The position numbers were made by a program, and so were the translations under genes. A DNA stretch of 64,000 nt from Paraburkholderia sp. BCC1886 (lineage in GTDB: Bacteria > Pseudomonadota > Gammaproteobacteria > Burkholderiales > Burkholderiaceae). The stretch is taken from assembly GCF_900996245.1 (NCBI RefSeq), contig NZ_CAAJGK010000118.1:186001-250000 (forward strand), given 5' to 3'. Every line of letters starts with the position of its first letter. The stretch's first letter is position 1. Below are positions 26,176 through 34,692 of the stretch, piece after piece. The notes under the pieces are model-generated. The model ran no database searches. It saw only the letters and a list, made by a program, of their open reading frames with translations, and was not told the origin of the DNA.

Positions 26176-27681
26176 TCACTGCGTTATCGCCGAGGTCGCC
26201 ACGGGGTTGGGAGAGCGTGTGAACAGGTGAAGCATTTCGGTCTGCCCCACGGTCACCCAGAACGTACCGACGAGGGCTGCAATCGTCACGCCGACCGCGA
26301 TATACCGGATGGCCCGCGGTGCGGGACCACCAGGATGAACATGCTTCTCTTCGATCTCGCGGGTTCTTGTGATCGCGGCGGAATAGAACACGATTGTCGA
26401 AATCACAAAAATTAGCGACCAGCGGGTCTGGTTGCCATCGGATCCGACCATCGCCCAGAGACTGTAGACCGCCGCAACCAGTCCAACGAGCACGTAGAAC
26501 GTGTACTGCTTCGAGGACATCTTGCCGTATCCAAGTACCTTCATGGAGATAGCCGAGTAGATGTACGGCAGCAAGGTCATGATCACCGCAATAGACACGA
26601 TCTTGCCAAACTGCTGGCTGGCGGTTGGGGACATGGTCGCGAAAACCTGCACCGTCATGATGGCCGCGACAATCGCCAGACCTGCCGACGGGACACCTTT
26701 GGCGTTCACCCGTGCAAAGATATTGGCGAAGAGACCGTCGTCGGCGGCAGCCTTGGCCGTCTGTCCGACGAGCAATGTCCAGCCTGCCAGTGAGCCGAGG
26801 CAACCGATCGCGGCACATGCCGCCACGATGTTCGCGGCCGTGCCACCGAGCGCCACCCGCGCGGCATCGGCGAACGGCGCCGACGAAGCGATCAATACCT
26901 TGTTGGGGATCATTCCCATGATGACCGACGAGCTGAGGACATAGCAGATTGCGGCGAGCACGACACCGCCAATCGTCGCGATTGGCACGTTGCGTGACGG
27001 GTTCTTTACAACCGCCGCCGACACCGAAGCGCTTTCGACACCGATGAACGCCCAAAGCGTCAGATTAAGTGTCACGCCCACGGCGGTGAACGCGCTCTTA
27101 CCCGAAACATTCCATCCCGACATGTATATCGCCGGGTGAAACCAGAACCATCCAAAGAGCGCCATACCCACGATAGGAATCAGGGCGAGACTCGTCGTGA
27201 CGGTCTGGATGCGTCCTACCATCTTCGGACCAAGAATATTGGCGTAGGTAAAAAGCCAGATAACGAAGACCTGCGTCATTGCCGATGCGAGCGGATTGCT
27301 CAATGCGGGAAAGAAATGCGAAAGGTATCCGACACCTGCCACCGCGAGCCCGACATTGCCGACCACATTCGCGAGCCAGTAGACCAGGTTCGTCTGATAG
27401 CCCATGTAGTTGCCAAAGGCTTTGCGCGTATAGGCATAGGGGCCCCCTGCTGCCGGCTCTATGGCGGCGAGTTTCGCGAAAGTGAGCGCGAGCGCGAGCG
27501 CACCGACAATGGTGACCAACCATCCGAGCAGCGCGATGCCACCTATTGCGGCAAGATTCGCAGGCAGCAAAAACACGCCTGAGCCCATCATATTGCCGGC
27601 CACGAGGAAGGTGGCCGGGATCAAGCCGATCTTGCCTGCATCGGCAAGGGCAGATGCCGGTGTATCAATGAGCGAGGCCAT
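26176..27681 (-). CDS. adiC: Arginine/agmatine antiporter (AdiC-like)
   Basis: A 501-residue APC-superfamily transporter that matches E. coli AdiC along most of its length: GLIPATFLVAGNMMGSGVFL at about 19-38, WAFIGVESASVSAAVVKNPS, and AGWTLLVGQTAKAAADDGLF. Twelve membrane segments are expected. It should exchange external arginine for internal agmatine, exporting one proton equivalent per turn. The C-terminus is about 50 residues longer than in E. coli and contains extra hydrophobic sequence. It lies 18 bases after the arginine decarboxylase stop, the standard arrangement of the acid-resistance system. Confidence 0.9.
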   Translation of the reverse strand: MASLIDTPASALADAGKIGLIPATFLVAGNMMGSGVFLLPANLAAIGGIALLGWLVTIVGALALALTFAKLAAIEPAAGGPYAYTRKAFGNYMGYQTNLVYWLANVVGNVGLAVAGVGYLSHFFPALSNPLASAMTQVFVIWLFTYANILGPKMVGRIQTVTTSLALIPIVGMALFGWFWFHPAIYMSGWNVSGKSAFTAVGVTLNLTLWAFIGVESASVSAAVVKNPSRNVPIATIGGVVLAAICYVLSSSVIMGMIPNKVLIASSAPFADAARVALGGTAANIVAACAAIGCLGSLAGWTLLVGQTAKAAADDGLFANIFARVNAKGVPSAGLAIVAAIMTVQVFATMSPTASQQFGKIVSIAVIMTLLPYIYSAISMKVLGYGKMSSKQYTFYVLVGLVAAVYSLWAMVGSDGNQTRWSLIFVISTIVFYSAAITRTREIEEKHVHPGGPAPRAIRYIAVGVTIAALVGTFWVTVGQTEMLHLFTRSPNPVATSAITQ

Positions 27682-27699
27682 ATCGTTGGGTCCGGTACG

Positions 27700-30027
27700 T
27701 TAATGAAGGTGGACGAGCCGCGGCGGGTCTGCGCGAGTGACGACATTGATCCGATACCGGCCGGCCAGAAGCTCGACGCCGTGTATATCGTGCGCGAACC
27801 CCGGATACAGCGCGTCGAACGCTTCGAGCGCTCCGAGGTAGGCCAGCACCGGGCCATCAGCCTCGCCGGCGTTCTCTCCTGGCATGAGTAGCGGAATGCC
27901 GGGCGGATACGGCACGACACCGGTTGCAACCGTACGCCCGGCGAGTTCTGCGAGCGTTACCTCCTCGATATCTCCTTTCACCAGCGCTTCATACGCTTCG
28001 ACAGGGCTCAAATCCGGCGAAGGAAGAGTCGAGAATGCCCGCGCCAGCCTTTCTGTCGAGCGCTGCTCGCGCATCGTCCCGAACATCGCGCTCGCGAGAT
28101 CTTTTAGTCCCATCGCACCGTATCGATCGGGCCTCGCACGTACCAGCGCCGGAATGACCCGCTCGAGCGACACGTTCGCGTCGAAATCACGCTTGAATTC
28201 GAGTAACGAATTCACAAGCGTCCCCCACTTACCCTTGGTCACACCGATCGAAAAAAGAAACAGCACCGTGAAATCAGTCGTTTTCTCCGCCACTATGCCG
28301 CGGTGATTCAGGTACGCGGTGAGTACGTTGCCTGGAATGCCCATCGATTCCAGCGATCCATCGGGTGCTACCCCGGGCGTCACGATTGACACCTTGATCG
28401 GATCAAGCATGCAGTAGTTGTCCTCCATCTCCTCGAAGCCGTGCCAGTCGTCCCCGGGGTGAAGCACCCAGCACGACGGCGTGTTGATGAGCAGGTCTTC
28501 GGAGGCAAGATGGAAAGGCATGCTGTCGTTCGTGGCGGGATCGGTCACAGTCGCGGGCTGCCACGCACCAAAAAACCAGTCGCCCTTTTTCGCAAACTCC
28601 GCATGGAGGCGGGACATCATCTGCCGGAATGCTACGGCTTCGCGGATCGATTCGGTTGTCAGTGCGACGCCTGCCGGCCCGTCCATCATCGCGGCACTGA
28701 CGTCGTTGGAAGCGATGATCGCGTACTGTGGCGAGGTCGACGCATGCATCATGAACGCCTCGTTGAACCGTGCGTGCGAAATCGGTCGACGCCCGTCTCG
28801 AACATGAATCATCGAAGCCTGCGAAAGCGCTGCCAGCAGTTTATGGGTGGACTGTGTTGCGAAGACGGTGGGCCTCGATATGCCGTGGTCGCATGGTTCG
28901 CCATGCATCGCGAAGCGCTCCCGATAGAGCGGGTTGAAGCGCGCATAGGCGAACCATGCCTCATCGAAGTGAAGACGGTCGACGCTTTGGCCCAGCAACT
29001 CCTCGACTCGCGTGACGTTGTAGCACAAGCCGTCATAGGTCGAGTTGGTGATGACTGCGTGCACCGGTGTTGAATCGATGCCTTTATGAACCAGCGGATT
29101 CGCTGCAATCGACCGCCTGATGGATGCCTCACTCAGTTGATCGGAACGTATCGGGCCGATCAGTCCGTACCGGTTGCGCGATGGCATCAGATAGGTTGGA
29201 ATCGCACCAGATAGGGTCATCGCATGTTCGATCGACTTGTGACAGTTGCGGTCGCAGAGCGCCACCTGGTCACGTGTCACGCTGGCCATCAGGATGATTC
29301 GGTTCGACGTGGACGAACCATTGGTGACGTAGTAAGTGCGATGCGCACCGAACACTCGGGCGGCGTATCGCTCGCCATCACCGATCGGCCCTGAGTGATC
29401 GAGCAGCGATCCCATCTGCCCGACCGAAATGGACAGATCCGAACGTAGCAACTCTTCGCCAAAAAACTCGAAAAAGGCGCGCCCGGCCGGTGACTTCAAA
29501 AATGCGGTGCCCCCTGCATGGCCAGGCGTGTGCCATGAATATTCATAAACCTGCGAGAACTGTACTAGTGCCTTGAACATGGGCGGAAGCACTTGCTCCC
29601 GATATCGTTTGGTCGCGGCCACAACCCGCCCGCCAATGAAGTCCGGTGTGTCTTCGAGTAACCAGATAAAGTCGTCGGCTTTTTCCATCGCCTCCGCGGA
29701 GATAGACGAGGCGGCGCTACGATTCGCTAGCAGGAAGACGGGCATCGTGGCGTTGCGTGCGCGAACTTCATCCAGAACCGAGAGCGCGCCAGAATGATCG
29801 GTGTCGCCATGCAGATCCCAGTCGAGCAGCACACACTGGATCGAGGCGTCGGAGGCGATGATCGAACAGGCGTCAGGCGCCGAGATCGATTCGATCACGT
29901 CGATCTGCCGCACGACCAGATCGTCGACCAGGGCTCGCGCGGCGCGTCCGGTCGAGGTCGTCTGGGTCAGTTCATCGTTGACGAACAACGCGCGCATCAG
30001 GAGCCGATCGGTGAGGATATGCGGCAT
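27700..30027 (-). CDS. adiA: Biodegradative arginine decarboxylase (AdiA-like)
   Basis: A 775-residue fold-I PLP enzyme converting arginine to agmatine and CO2 with consumption of a proton. An N-terminal receiver-like wing domain (about 1-135) is followed by the PLP domain with SWHTPGHAGG and Lys396 in STHKLL as the Schiff-base lysine, then the C-terminal domain with VVPYPPGIPLLMPGE. Text such as CDRNCHKSIEH and SRNRYGLIGPI tracks E. coli AdiA more closely than the lysine or ornithine enzymes. ATG 30027 has AAGGA upstream; a longer open frame to 30201 lacks family sequence. Substrate preference remains inference, but the linked antiporter supports arginine. Confidence 0.88.
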   Translation of the reverse strand: MPHILTDRLLMRALFVNDELTQTTSTGRAARALVDDLVVRQIDVIESISAPDACSIIASDASIQCVLLDWDLHGDTDHSGALSVLDEVRARNATMPVFLLANRSAASSISAEAMEKADDFIWLLEDTPDFIGGRVVAATKRYREQVLPPMFKALVQFSQVYEYSWHTPGHAGGTAFLKSPAGRAFFEFFGEELLRSDLSISVGQMGSLLDHSGPIGDGERYAARVFGAHRTYYVTNGSSTSNRIILMASVTRDQVALCDRNCHKSIEHAMTLSGAIPTYLMPSRNRYGLIGPIRSDQLSEASIRRSIAANPLVHKGIDSTPVHAVITNSTYDGLCYNVTRVEELLGQSVDRLHFDEAWFAYARFNPLYRERFAMHGEPCDHGISRPTVFATQSTHKLLAALSQASMIHVRDGRRPISHARFNEAFMMHASTSPQYAIIASNDVSAAMMDGPAGVALTTESIREAVAFRQMMSRLHAEFAKKGDWFFGAWQPATVTDPATNDSMPFHLASEDLLINTPSCWVLHPGDDWHGFEEMEDNYCMLDPIKVSIVTPGVAPDGSLESMGIPGNVLTAYLNHRGIVAEKTTDFTVLFLFSIGVTKGKWGTLVNSLLEFKRDFDANVSLERVIPALVRARPDRYGAMGLKDLASAMFGTMREQRSTERLARAFSTLPSPDLSPVEAYEALVKGDIEEVTLAELAGRTVATGVVPYPPGIPLLMPGENAGEADGPVLAYLGALEAFDALYPGFAHDIHGVELLAGRYRINVVTRADPPRLVHLH

Positions 30028-30175
30028 GAAATCCTTGGCCTGGAGAAAACGGTGGTGGACAGAAGGCGGCCGTGCGGCGTCACCTGGACAGATCGATACT
30101 GCGCAAAAATTGTCTGTTCGGGCGGTGCGCACACGGAGCGATATGGCAGAGTAGCCGTCGCATCGATACAGGTCG

Positions 30176-30191
30176 GTACGGTCCCGTACCC
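30176..30191. promoter_or_regulatory. Perfect palindrome between GH65 and adiA genes
   Basis: GGTACGGTCCCGTACC is a perfect 16-bp palindrome in the 189-base gap, 26 bases after the GH65 stop and about 150 bases before the adiA start. As RNA it could form a tight hairpin, but there is no T run, so an operator for adiA is at least as likely as a terminator. Confidence 0.5.
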
Positions 30192-30216
30192 GTGCTTCCA
30201 CGGTTCACACCCAATA

Positions 30217-32580
30217 TCATCGATCGCTACTGCTGGCACGCGACTTTCTCGTTACCCGAACAGGCTCCGTCCGCCCGAGCGTGAACATCTCGTCGTCGAG
30301 CAGAATTTTCATGGGATCACCCGCCTCCAGTGATACGTGGAGACCCGGCGGCGACGTCACGATCTCGATCTTCAAATACCGGTTGCGCCATTGCACTGCA
30401 AAGGAAAGGCTTTTCCATACGTCAGGCAGCATTGGAGCCAGAGCGAGATGGTCGATACCAAACGATAGACCGGCGAAACCGAAGACAGCCATCATCCAGA
30501 TACCGCCGAGACTGGCAATGTGCACGCCCCCTTCAATGGCCGCGTGTCCGTCGTCGAGATCGATGGACGAGGTGTTGCGAAAGAAATCGAGCGCGGTCCC
30601 CGTGTCGCCGAGTCGGGCCGCGACGATGCCATGCATCGCGCGGCTCAGAGAGCTGTCATGGCCGCAGCGCGATGCGTAATACTCGAAGTTCCTGGCGGCA
30701 GCGTCGCCGGGAAACTCCTGCGGCATCAGGGCCAGCAGCGCTACGACATCCGCCTGCTTGACCACCTGGGATCGTTGGGTGCGCTCACGGCCGAGCACCA
30801 CGTCGATTGGCACTGAACGGCCAGCATAAGCAGCAACATCGATATCTTCGAGAGCGAAGTACCCCGCGAACTGCTCGAACAGACCGGTGCTGGAATCGAA
30901 GCCCGTCGCCATCGCGTCTGCAACCGCGCCCCAACGCTTCAATTCGGCTTCGTCTAGTTTCAGCTGACCTGCAAGGCGCCCCCAGGTCTGCGGCCAGCGC
31001 TCATGCAGCAACGCGGCAGTCTCCAGGGCACGCCGGATATTCGAGCGTGCCATCACGTTCGTAAACGCGTTGTCGTCGATCGATTGGTGATACTCATCCG
31101 GTCCGATTACGCCACGAATATGACACCGCCCGTCGGATTCCAGTTGCGCCCGGCTTGCCCAGAAACGAGCCGTCTCCAGCAGAATTTCAGCGCCGGCTTC
31201 GAGCAGGAAAGCATCATCGCCGGTGATTTGCCAGTATTGCCAGACGGCGTACCCAATGTCTGCGCTGATGTGTTGTTCCTGCATTCCGCAGTTCACGACC
31301 ACGAGCTTCAAATCCGGGCCGACGACTCGCGACGGGCACGTCTCCGCTCCGGTATCGGCTGACTCCCACGCATATAACGCACCTTGCCATCCCATCGATG
31401 CGGCTTTCTTCCTGGCCCCGGCTAGCGTATGGAACCGATACATCAGCAACGCTCTTGCCGCTCGGGGCCACGTCAACGTATAGAACGGCAGCAGATATAT
31501 TTCCGTGTCCCAAAGGACATGGCCATGATGGTCGTCCCCGGTGAGTGCCCTCGCAGCGATCGAAACATGTTCGTCAGCCGGGTTGGCCGCGCCGTTCAGA
31601 TGGAACAGCGCGAACCGCAAGGCCTGCTGCGCAGCAGGATCACCCTCGACCTCAACGTCGCTGCACGCCCAGCGGCTTTCCCAGGCCTTCTCGTGCGCCG
31701 CCACGACGGCGGGCCAGCCGAGAATCTGCGCAGACTCCAAAGCATCCTGTGCATCACGAACCGGATCACCCTCTTGCCTGCCTGCGCGCGTCATGGCAAC
31801 CGTCCGCGCGAGACATATCACCTGCCCGGGACAGGAAGTCCATTTCCAGGACCATTGCGAAAGACCGCACTCGGTAGAAGCAACGAGGCGACGGTCGATC
31901 TGCAGGGAGACCGCAGTGGCGACGGCGAGGCGTCGGCCTGAGGATTGCGCGCGCCATACACTCAAACCGTGTTCAGCCTGGACGGATAAGAGATCGATAT
32001 CCACTGCATCGATCGACGCCTGCAGGGTGACATCGATCCCACCCTGATCGGTTTCCAGCAGGATGATCTGCATTCCGATTGCGCGCTGGCTGAGTGAGAC
32101 CATATGAAAGCTTCGCAACCTCACGCCGGCCTCCGACGCGTTCGACAGGCAACCCTTGCCTAGCACCGCGCCCCGCCGCATGTCCAGAATCCGCTCGTGA
32201 CCCGAAGCGTCGTCGATGTGGTTTATAAGGGGTTCTCCCTGCAGCAGAATTCGAACCTTCATCCAGTCGGGCGCCGCGGCGAGCCGCAAGCTACCCGGTT
32301 CTTCTCCTGCTGTTTCGAACAGGCCGGCAATCAGTGTGCGTGAGGTCCCGACCCACCGGCCGCCTCTAGGTAATGCGCGTGCGCCGCGCACACCCAGAAA
32401 TCCGTTACTGATCGCAAAGCGCGTGGTGCGGCTACCTTCAAGCAAAGCATCAAAGCCTTCTTCCCGCAGGATCCAACCTGGATCGGTGCTTGGGCGCATA
32501 ACCTGCTCGAATTGCTCAGGACTTTTCATGAATCCGCCGGCAAAGTTTTCCATCGGATAGCTGGTCGAGATCAATCTCAT
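30217..32580 (-). CDS. Glycoside hydrolase family 65 protein (disaccharide phosphorylase type)
   Basis: About 787 residues with the family 65 order: N-terminal beta-sandwich (SNGFLGVRG near 60), linker, (alpha/alpha)6 barrel and short C-terminal sheet. The general acid is Glu496 in GPDEYH, followed by DNAFTN. The phosphate-site region HAAIEGGVHIASLGGIW is present, which favours a phosphorylase acting on trehalose, maltose or kojibiose over a hydrolase. Starts at 32583 (TTG), 32580, 32553 and 32529 are all possible; 32529 has GGCGGA upstream. It heads the leftward unit with adiA, adiC and the proton ATPase. Phosphorolysis would save ATP under energy limitation, a fit to the stress context. Confidence 0.85.
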   Translation of the reverse strand: MRLISTSYPMENFAGGFMKSPEQFEQVMRPSTDPGWILREEGFDALLEGSRTTRFAISNGFLGVRGARALPRGGRWVGTSRTLIAGLFETAGEEPGSLRLAAAPDWMKVRILLQGEPLINHIDDASGHERILDMRRGAVLGKGCLSNASEAGVRLRSFHMVSLSQRAIGMQIILLETDQGGIDVTLQASIDAVDIDLLSVQAEHGLSVWRAQSSGRRLAVATAVSLQIDRRLVASTECGLSQWSWKWTSCPGQVICLARTVAMTRAGRQEGDPVRDAQDALESAQILGWPAVVAAHEKAWESRWACSDVEVEGDPAAQQALRFALFHLNGAANPADEHVSIAARALTGDDHHGHVLWDTEIYLLPFYTLTWPRAARALLMYRFHTLAGARKKAASMGWQGALYAWESADTGAETCPSRVVGPDLKLVVVNCGMQEQHISADIGYAVWQYWQITGDDAFLLEAGAEILLETARFWASRAQLESDGRCHIRGVIGPDEYHQSIDDNAFTNVMARSNIRRALETAALLHERWPQTWGRLAGQLKLDEAELKRWGAVADAMATGFDSSTGLFEQFAGYFALEDIDVAAYAGRSVPIDVVLGRERTQRSQVVKQADVVALLALMPQEFPGDAAARNFEYYASRCGHDSSLSRAMHGIVAARLGDTGTALDFFRNTSSIDLDDGHAAIEGGVHIASLGGIWMMAVFGFAGLSFGIDHLALAPMLPDVWKSLSFAVQWRNRYLKIEIVTSPPGLHVSLEAGDPMKILLDDEMFTLGRTEPVRVTRKSRASSSDR

Positions 32581-32583
32581 CAA

Positions 32584-32975
32584 ACCCGGTCACGATAAGC
32601 TCGACTCGACTCGACAATTCGAAACGCATCTGAATCGCACATTAGCTGACAAAAGCCCGACATAACAGCTTCGGAAAACACTCAGCCATCCCGTCTGCAG
32701 CCAGCACAGGTACCCATGCTTTGAAACGGTTCATTCGCAAGTTCGGAAGTATGCGTTCGCCATTCATGTGCTCCCGGCTTTGGAGCGTTCATTTGAGTAG
32801 TTTCCGACTCTGTCGCGCCTGCGTGAACTGTCCTACCATCGGTTGAATAGTCACGGTTGCTACTTTGGCGTCAAGGCAACTTTGCAGTGGGACGCCCCAA
32901 CGCCCTGCTTTTCACGCCTCGAATGTGCGCAACGTTCGAGGCTCATCGTCCTTTCAACGATTTTCAGGAGCTATC
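32584..32975. other. Divergent intergenic region, GH65 / BON
   Basis: About 390 bases between the leftward GH65 gene and the rightward BON gene. No gene is seen. It contains copy 2 of the repeated island element at 32794-32814 and, six bases beyond it on the minus strand, AACGCTCCAA, a decamer also found upstream of the ClpG gene near 46240. Promoters for both flanking genes must lie here. Confidence 0.6.
32794..32814 (-). promoter_or_regulatory. Repeated island element, copy 2
   Basis: On the minus strand GACAGAG followed by TCGGAAACTACTCA. It lies about 213 bases before the GH65 start in the direction of that gene and about 160 bases before the divergent BON gene, so it could serve both. 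Confidence 0.75.
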
Positions 32976-33635
32976 ATGGCAGTCATCTATGACGACACGA
33001 AACTGCAACAGGCAGTCCTCGCAGAACTTGCATGGGAACCGAGTGTGACGGCGGCTCATATCGGCGTGACCGCGATCTCCGGCATCGTGACTCTAACGGG
33101 TCACGTCGGGAGTTTCGCCGAAAAACATGCAGCCGAGACGGCAGCCGCCCGCGTGAAGGGTGTCGAGGCGGTAGCCGAAGAGATCGAGGTTCGACTCGAT
33201 TTCGACGCACAGCGCAGCGACGACGATATCGCGGCAGCCGTGGTCAATCGCCTCGAGTGGGATGTAACGGTACCGAGGGATGCAATCAAGGTTAAGGTCG
33301 AAAGCGGCTGGATTACTTTGAGCGGTGAAGTCGACTGGAATTTCCAGAGAGAAGCGGCCGTCCAGGATGTCCGCAGACTGCTGGGGGTGCTCGGCGTATC
33401 GAATCAGATCGCAATCAAAGCCGGGGTCGATGTTTTGCAGGTGCGCGGAAACCTCATGCACGCGCTTTACCGCTCGTGGTCGGACCCGCGCAATATCACG
33501 GTCACTGCGCACGGCGGAACCGTCACGCTAACGGGCACCGCCATCACACCGCAAGATCGTGAGCTTGCCGCGATGACCGCCTGGTCGACACCGGGCGCGA
33601 CCGCAGTCGTGAATGACATTACTATCGCGCAGTAG
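32976..33635 (+). CDS. Triple BON-domain protein
   Basis: A 219-residue protein made of three BON domains in tandem (about 5-70, 76-144 and 148-216), each with the conserved glycine-containing GxVTLxG or GWITLSG turn. BON domains bind phospholipid or other surfaces and are usually found in exported proteins such as OsmY. Here there is no signal peptide or lipobox, so a cytoplasmic or inner-membrane-facing location is implied. AGGAG at 32966-32970 fixes ATG 32976. Similar multi-BON proteins are common in Burkholderia stress clusters with universal stress proteins. The exact role is unknown. Confidence 0.9.
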   Translation: MAVIYDDTKLQQAVLAELAWEPSVTAAHIGVTAISGIVTLTGHVGSFAEKHAAETAAARVKGVEAVAEEIEVRLDFDAQRSDDDIAAAVVNRLEWDVTVPRDAIKVKVESGWITLSGEVDWNFQREAAVQDVRRLLGVLGVSNQIAIKAGVDVLQVRGNLMHALYRSWSDPRNITVTAHGGTVTLTGTAITPQDRELAAMTAWSTPGATAVVNDITIAQ

Positions 33636-33682
33636 CGTTTGCGTTTCTCCCATGGGATTTTCGCTATATTGCGTGGTCCCTA

Positions 33683-34669
33683 TCAAGCCACCTCATGAAG
33701 CGCATGGCCGGTTTTTTCAAACGATGTGATGTTGGCCATCGTGGTTTCGGCAATTGCGGCCATTGCGTCGCTCGTAAAAAAACCCTGATGGCCCGTGACC
33801 AGGACGTTCGGAAAAGTCAAAAGGCGCTCGAAGACATCGTCGCCGATCACTTCGTCCGATTTATCCTCGAAAAACAGCGTGGCCTCCTCCTCGTAGACGT
33901 CGAGCCCCAGGTGGCCAATAGCGCCGCTTTTTATGCCGTCGACAACTGCCTGCGTATCGATAATTGCACCGCGGCTCGTATTGATCAGCATCGCTCCATG
34001 TTTCATCCGGCCGATTGCCGCAGCGTCGATCAGGTGGCGTGTTTGCGATGTCAATGGGCAATGAAGCGAGACGATATCAGAGGCCGCGAGCAACTCCGCA
34101 AGCGCAACGTAGGTCACGCCAATCCTGACACAGGCAGGGTCCGGGGCTATGTCATACGCAAGTACACGACACCCGAAACCGGACATGATTCTCGCGAAGC
34201 TCGCACCAATCCTTCCGGTCCCGACGATTCCCACGGTGCGCCCCTGCAGATTGAATCCGAGCAAGCCTTCGAGAGCAAAGTTTCCCTCCCTCACCCGGGC
34301 ATAAGCCCGGTGAATATTCCGGTTCAGCGAGAGGATTAATGCCGACGCATGCTCCGCGACAGCCTCCGGTGAATAGGCCGGCACTCGGGCAATACTGATC
34401 TCCTGCCGCTTCGCCGCGCCGAGATCCACGTTGTTGTAGCCTGCCGCCCTGAGCGCCACCAGCTTGACGCCCAGACTTCTGAATTCTTTTAACACCACTT
34501 CGTTGACCTGGTCGTTGACGAAGACGCATACGGCATCGGATCCACGTGCCAGCATCGCCGTATCAGGCGTGAGCCGGGCTTCCAGGTAGTGAAGCGTGTG
34601 ATCCTTTGCCACGGCTGCGTCCATGAACTGGCGGTCGTAAGACTTGGTGCTGTAAACGGCGATATCCAT
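33683..34669 (-). CDS. ldhA: D-lactate dehydrogenase, fermentative (LdhA-like)
   Basis: A 328-residue D-2-hydroxyacid dehydrogenase that reduces pyruvate to D-lactate with NADH. It tracks E. coli LdhA: MDIAVYSTKSYDRQF at the start, VRVPAYSPEAVAEHA-like text near 95-110, the NAD motif GTGRIG, and active-site Arg in NTSRGAIID, Glu in YEEEATLFFEDKS and His in TGHQGFF. ATG 34669 is chosen over a start five codons upstream because homology begins there. It lies 23 bases after an MFS permease in the same direction, and both probably run from one promoter. Lactate fermentation fits the low-oxygen character of this island. Confidence 0.92.
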   Translation of the reverse strand: MDIAVYSTKSYDRQFMDAAVAKDHTLHYLEARLTPDTAMLARGSDAVCVFVNDQVNEVVLKEFRSLGVKLVALRAAGYNNVDLGAAKRQEISIARVPAYSPEAVAEHASALILSLNRNIHRAYARVREGNFALEGLLGFNLQGRTVGIVGTGRIGASFARIMSGFGCRVLAYDIAPDPACVRIGVTYVALAELLAASDIVSLHCPLTSQTRHLIDAAAIGRMKHGAMLINTSRGAIIDTQAVVDGIKSGAIGHLGLDVYEEEATLFFEDKSDEVIGDDVFERLLTFPNVLVTGHQGFFTSDAMAAIAETTMANITSFEKTGHALHEVA

Positions 34670-34692
34670 GCTGTGTTTCTCCACCAGATCTT

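Noticed and set aside
32781..32793. Decamer AACGCTCCAA shared with the region near 46240 as a second regulatory motif
   Set aside because: There are only two copies, with different spacing to the 21-bp element. One chance match of ten bases is plausible in 64 kb, so it is mentioned but not claimed as a site.
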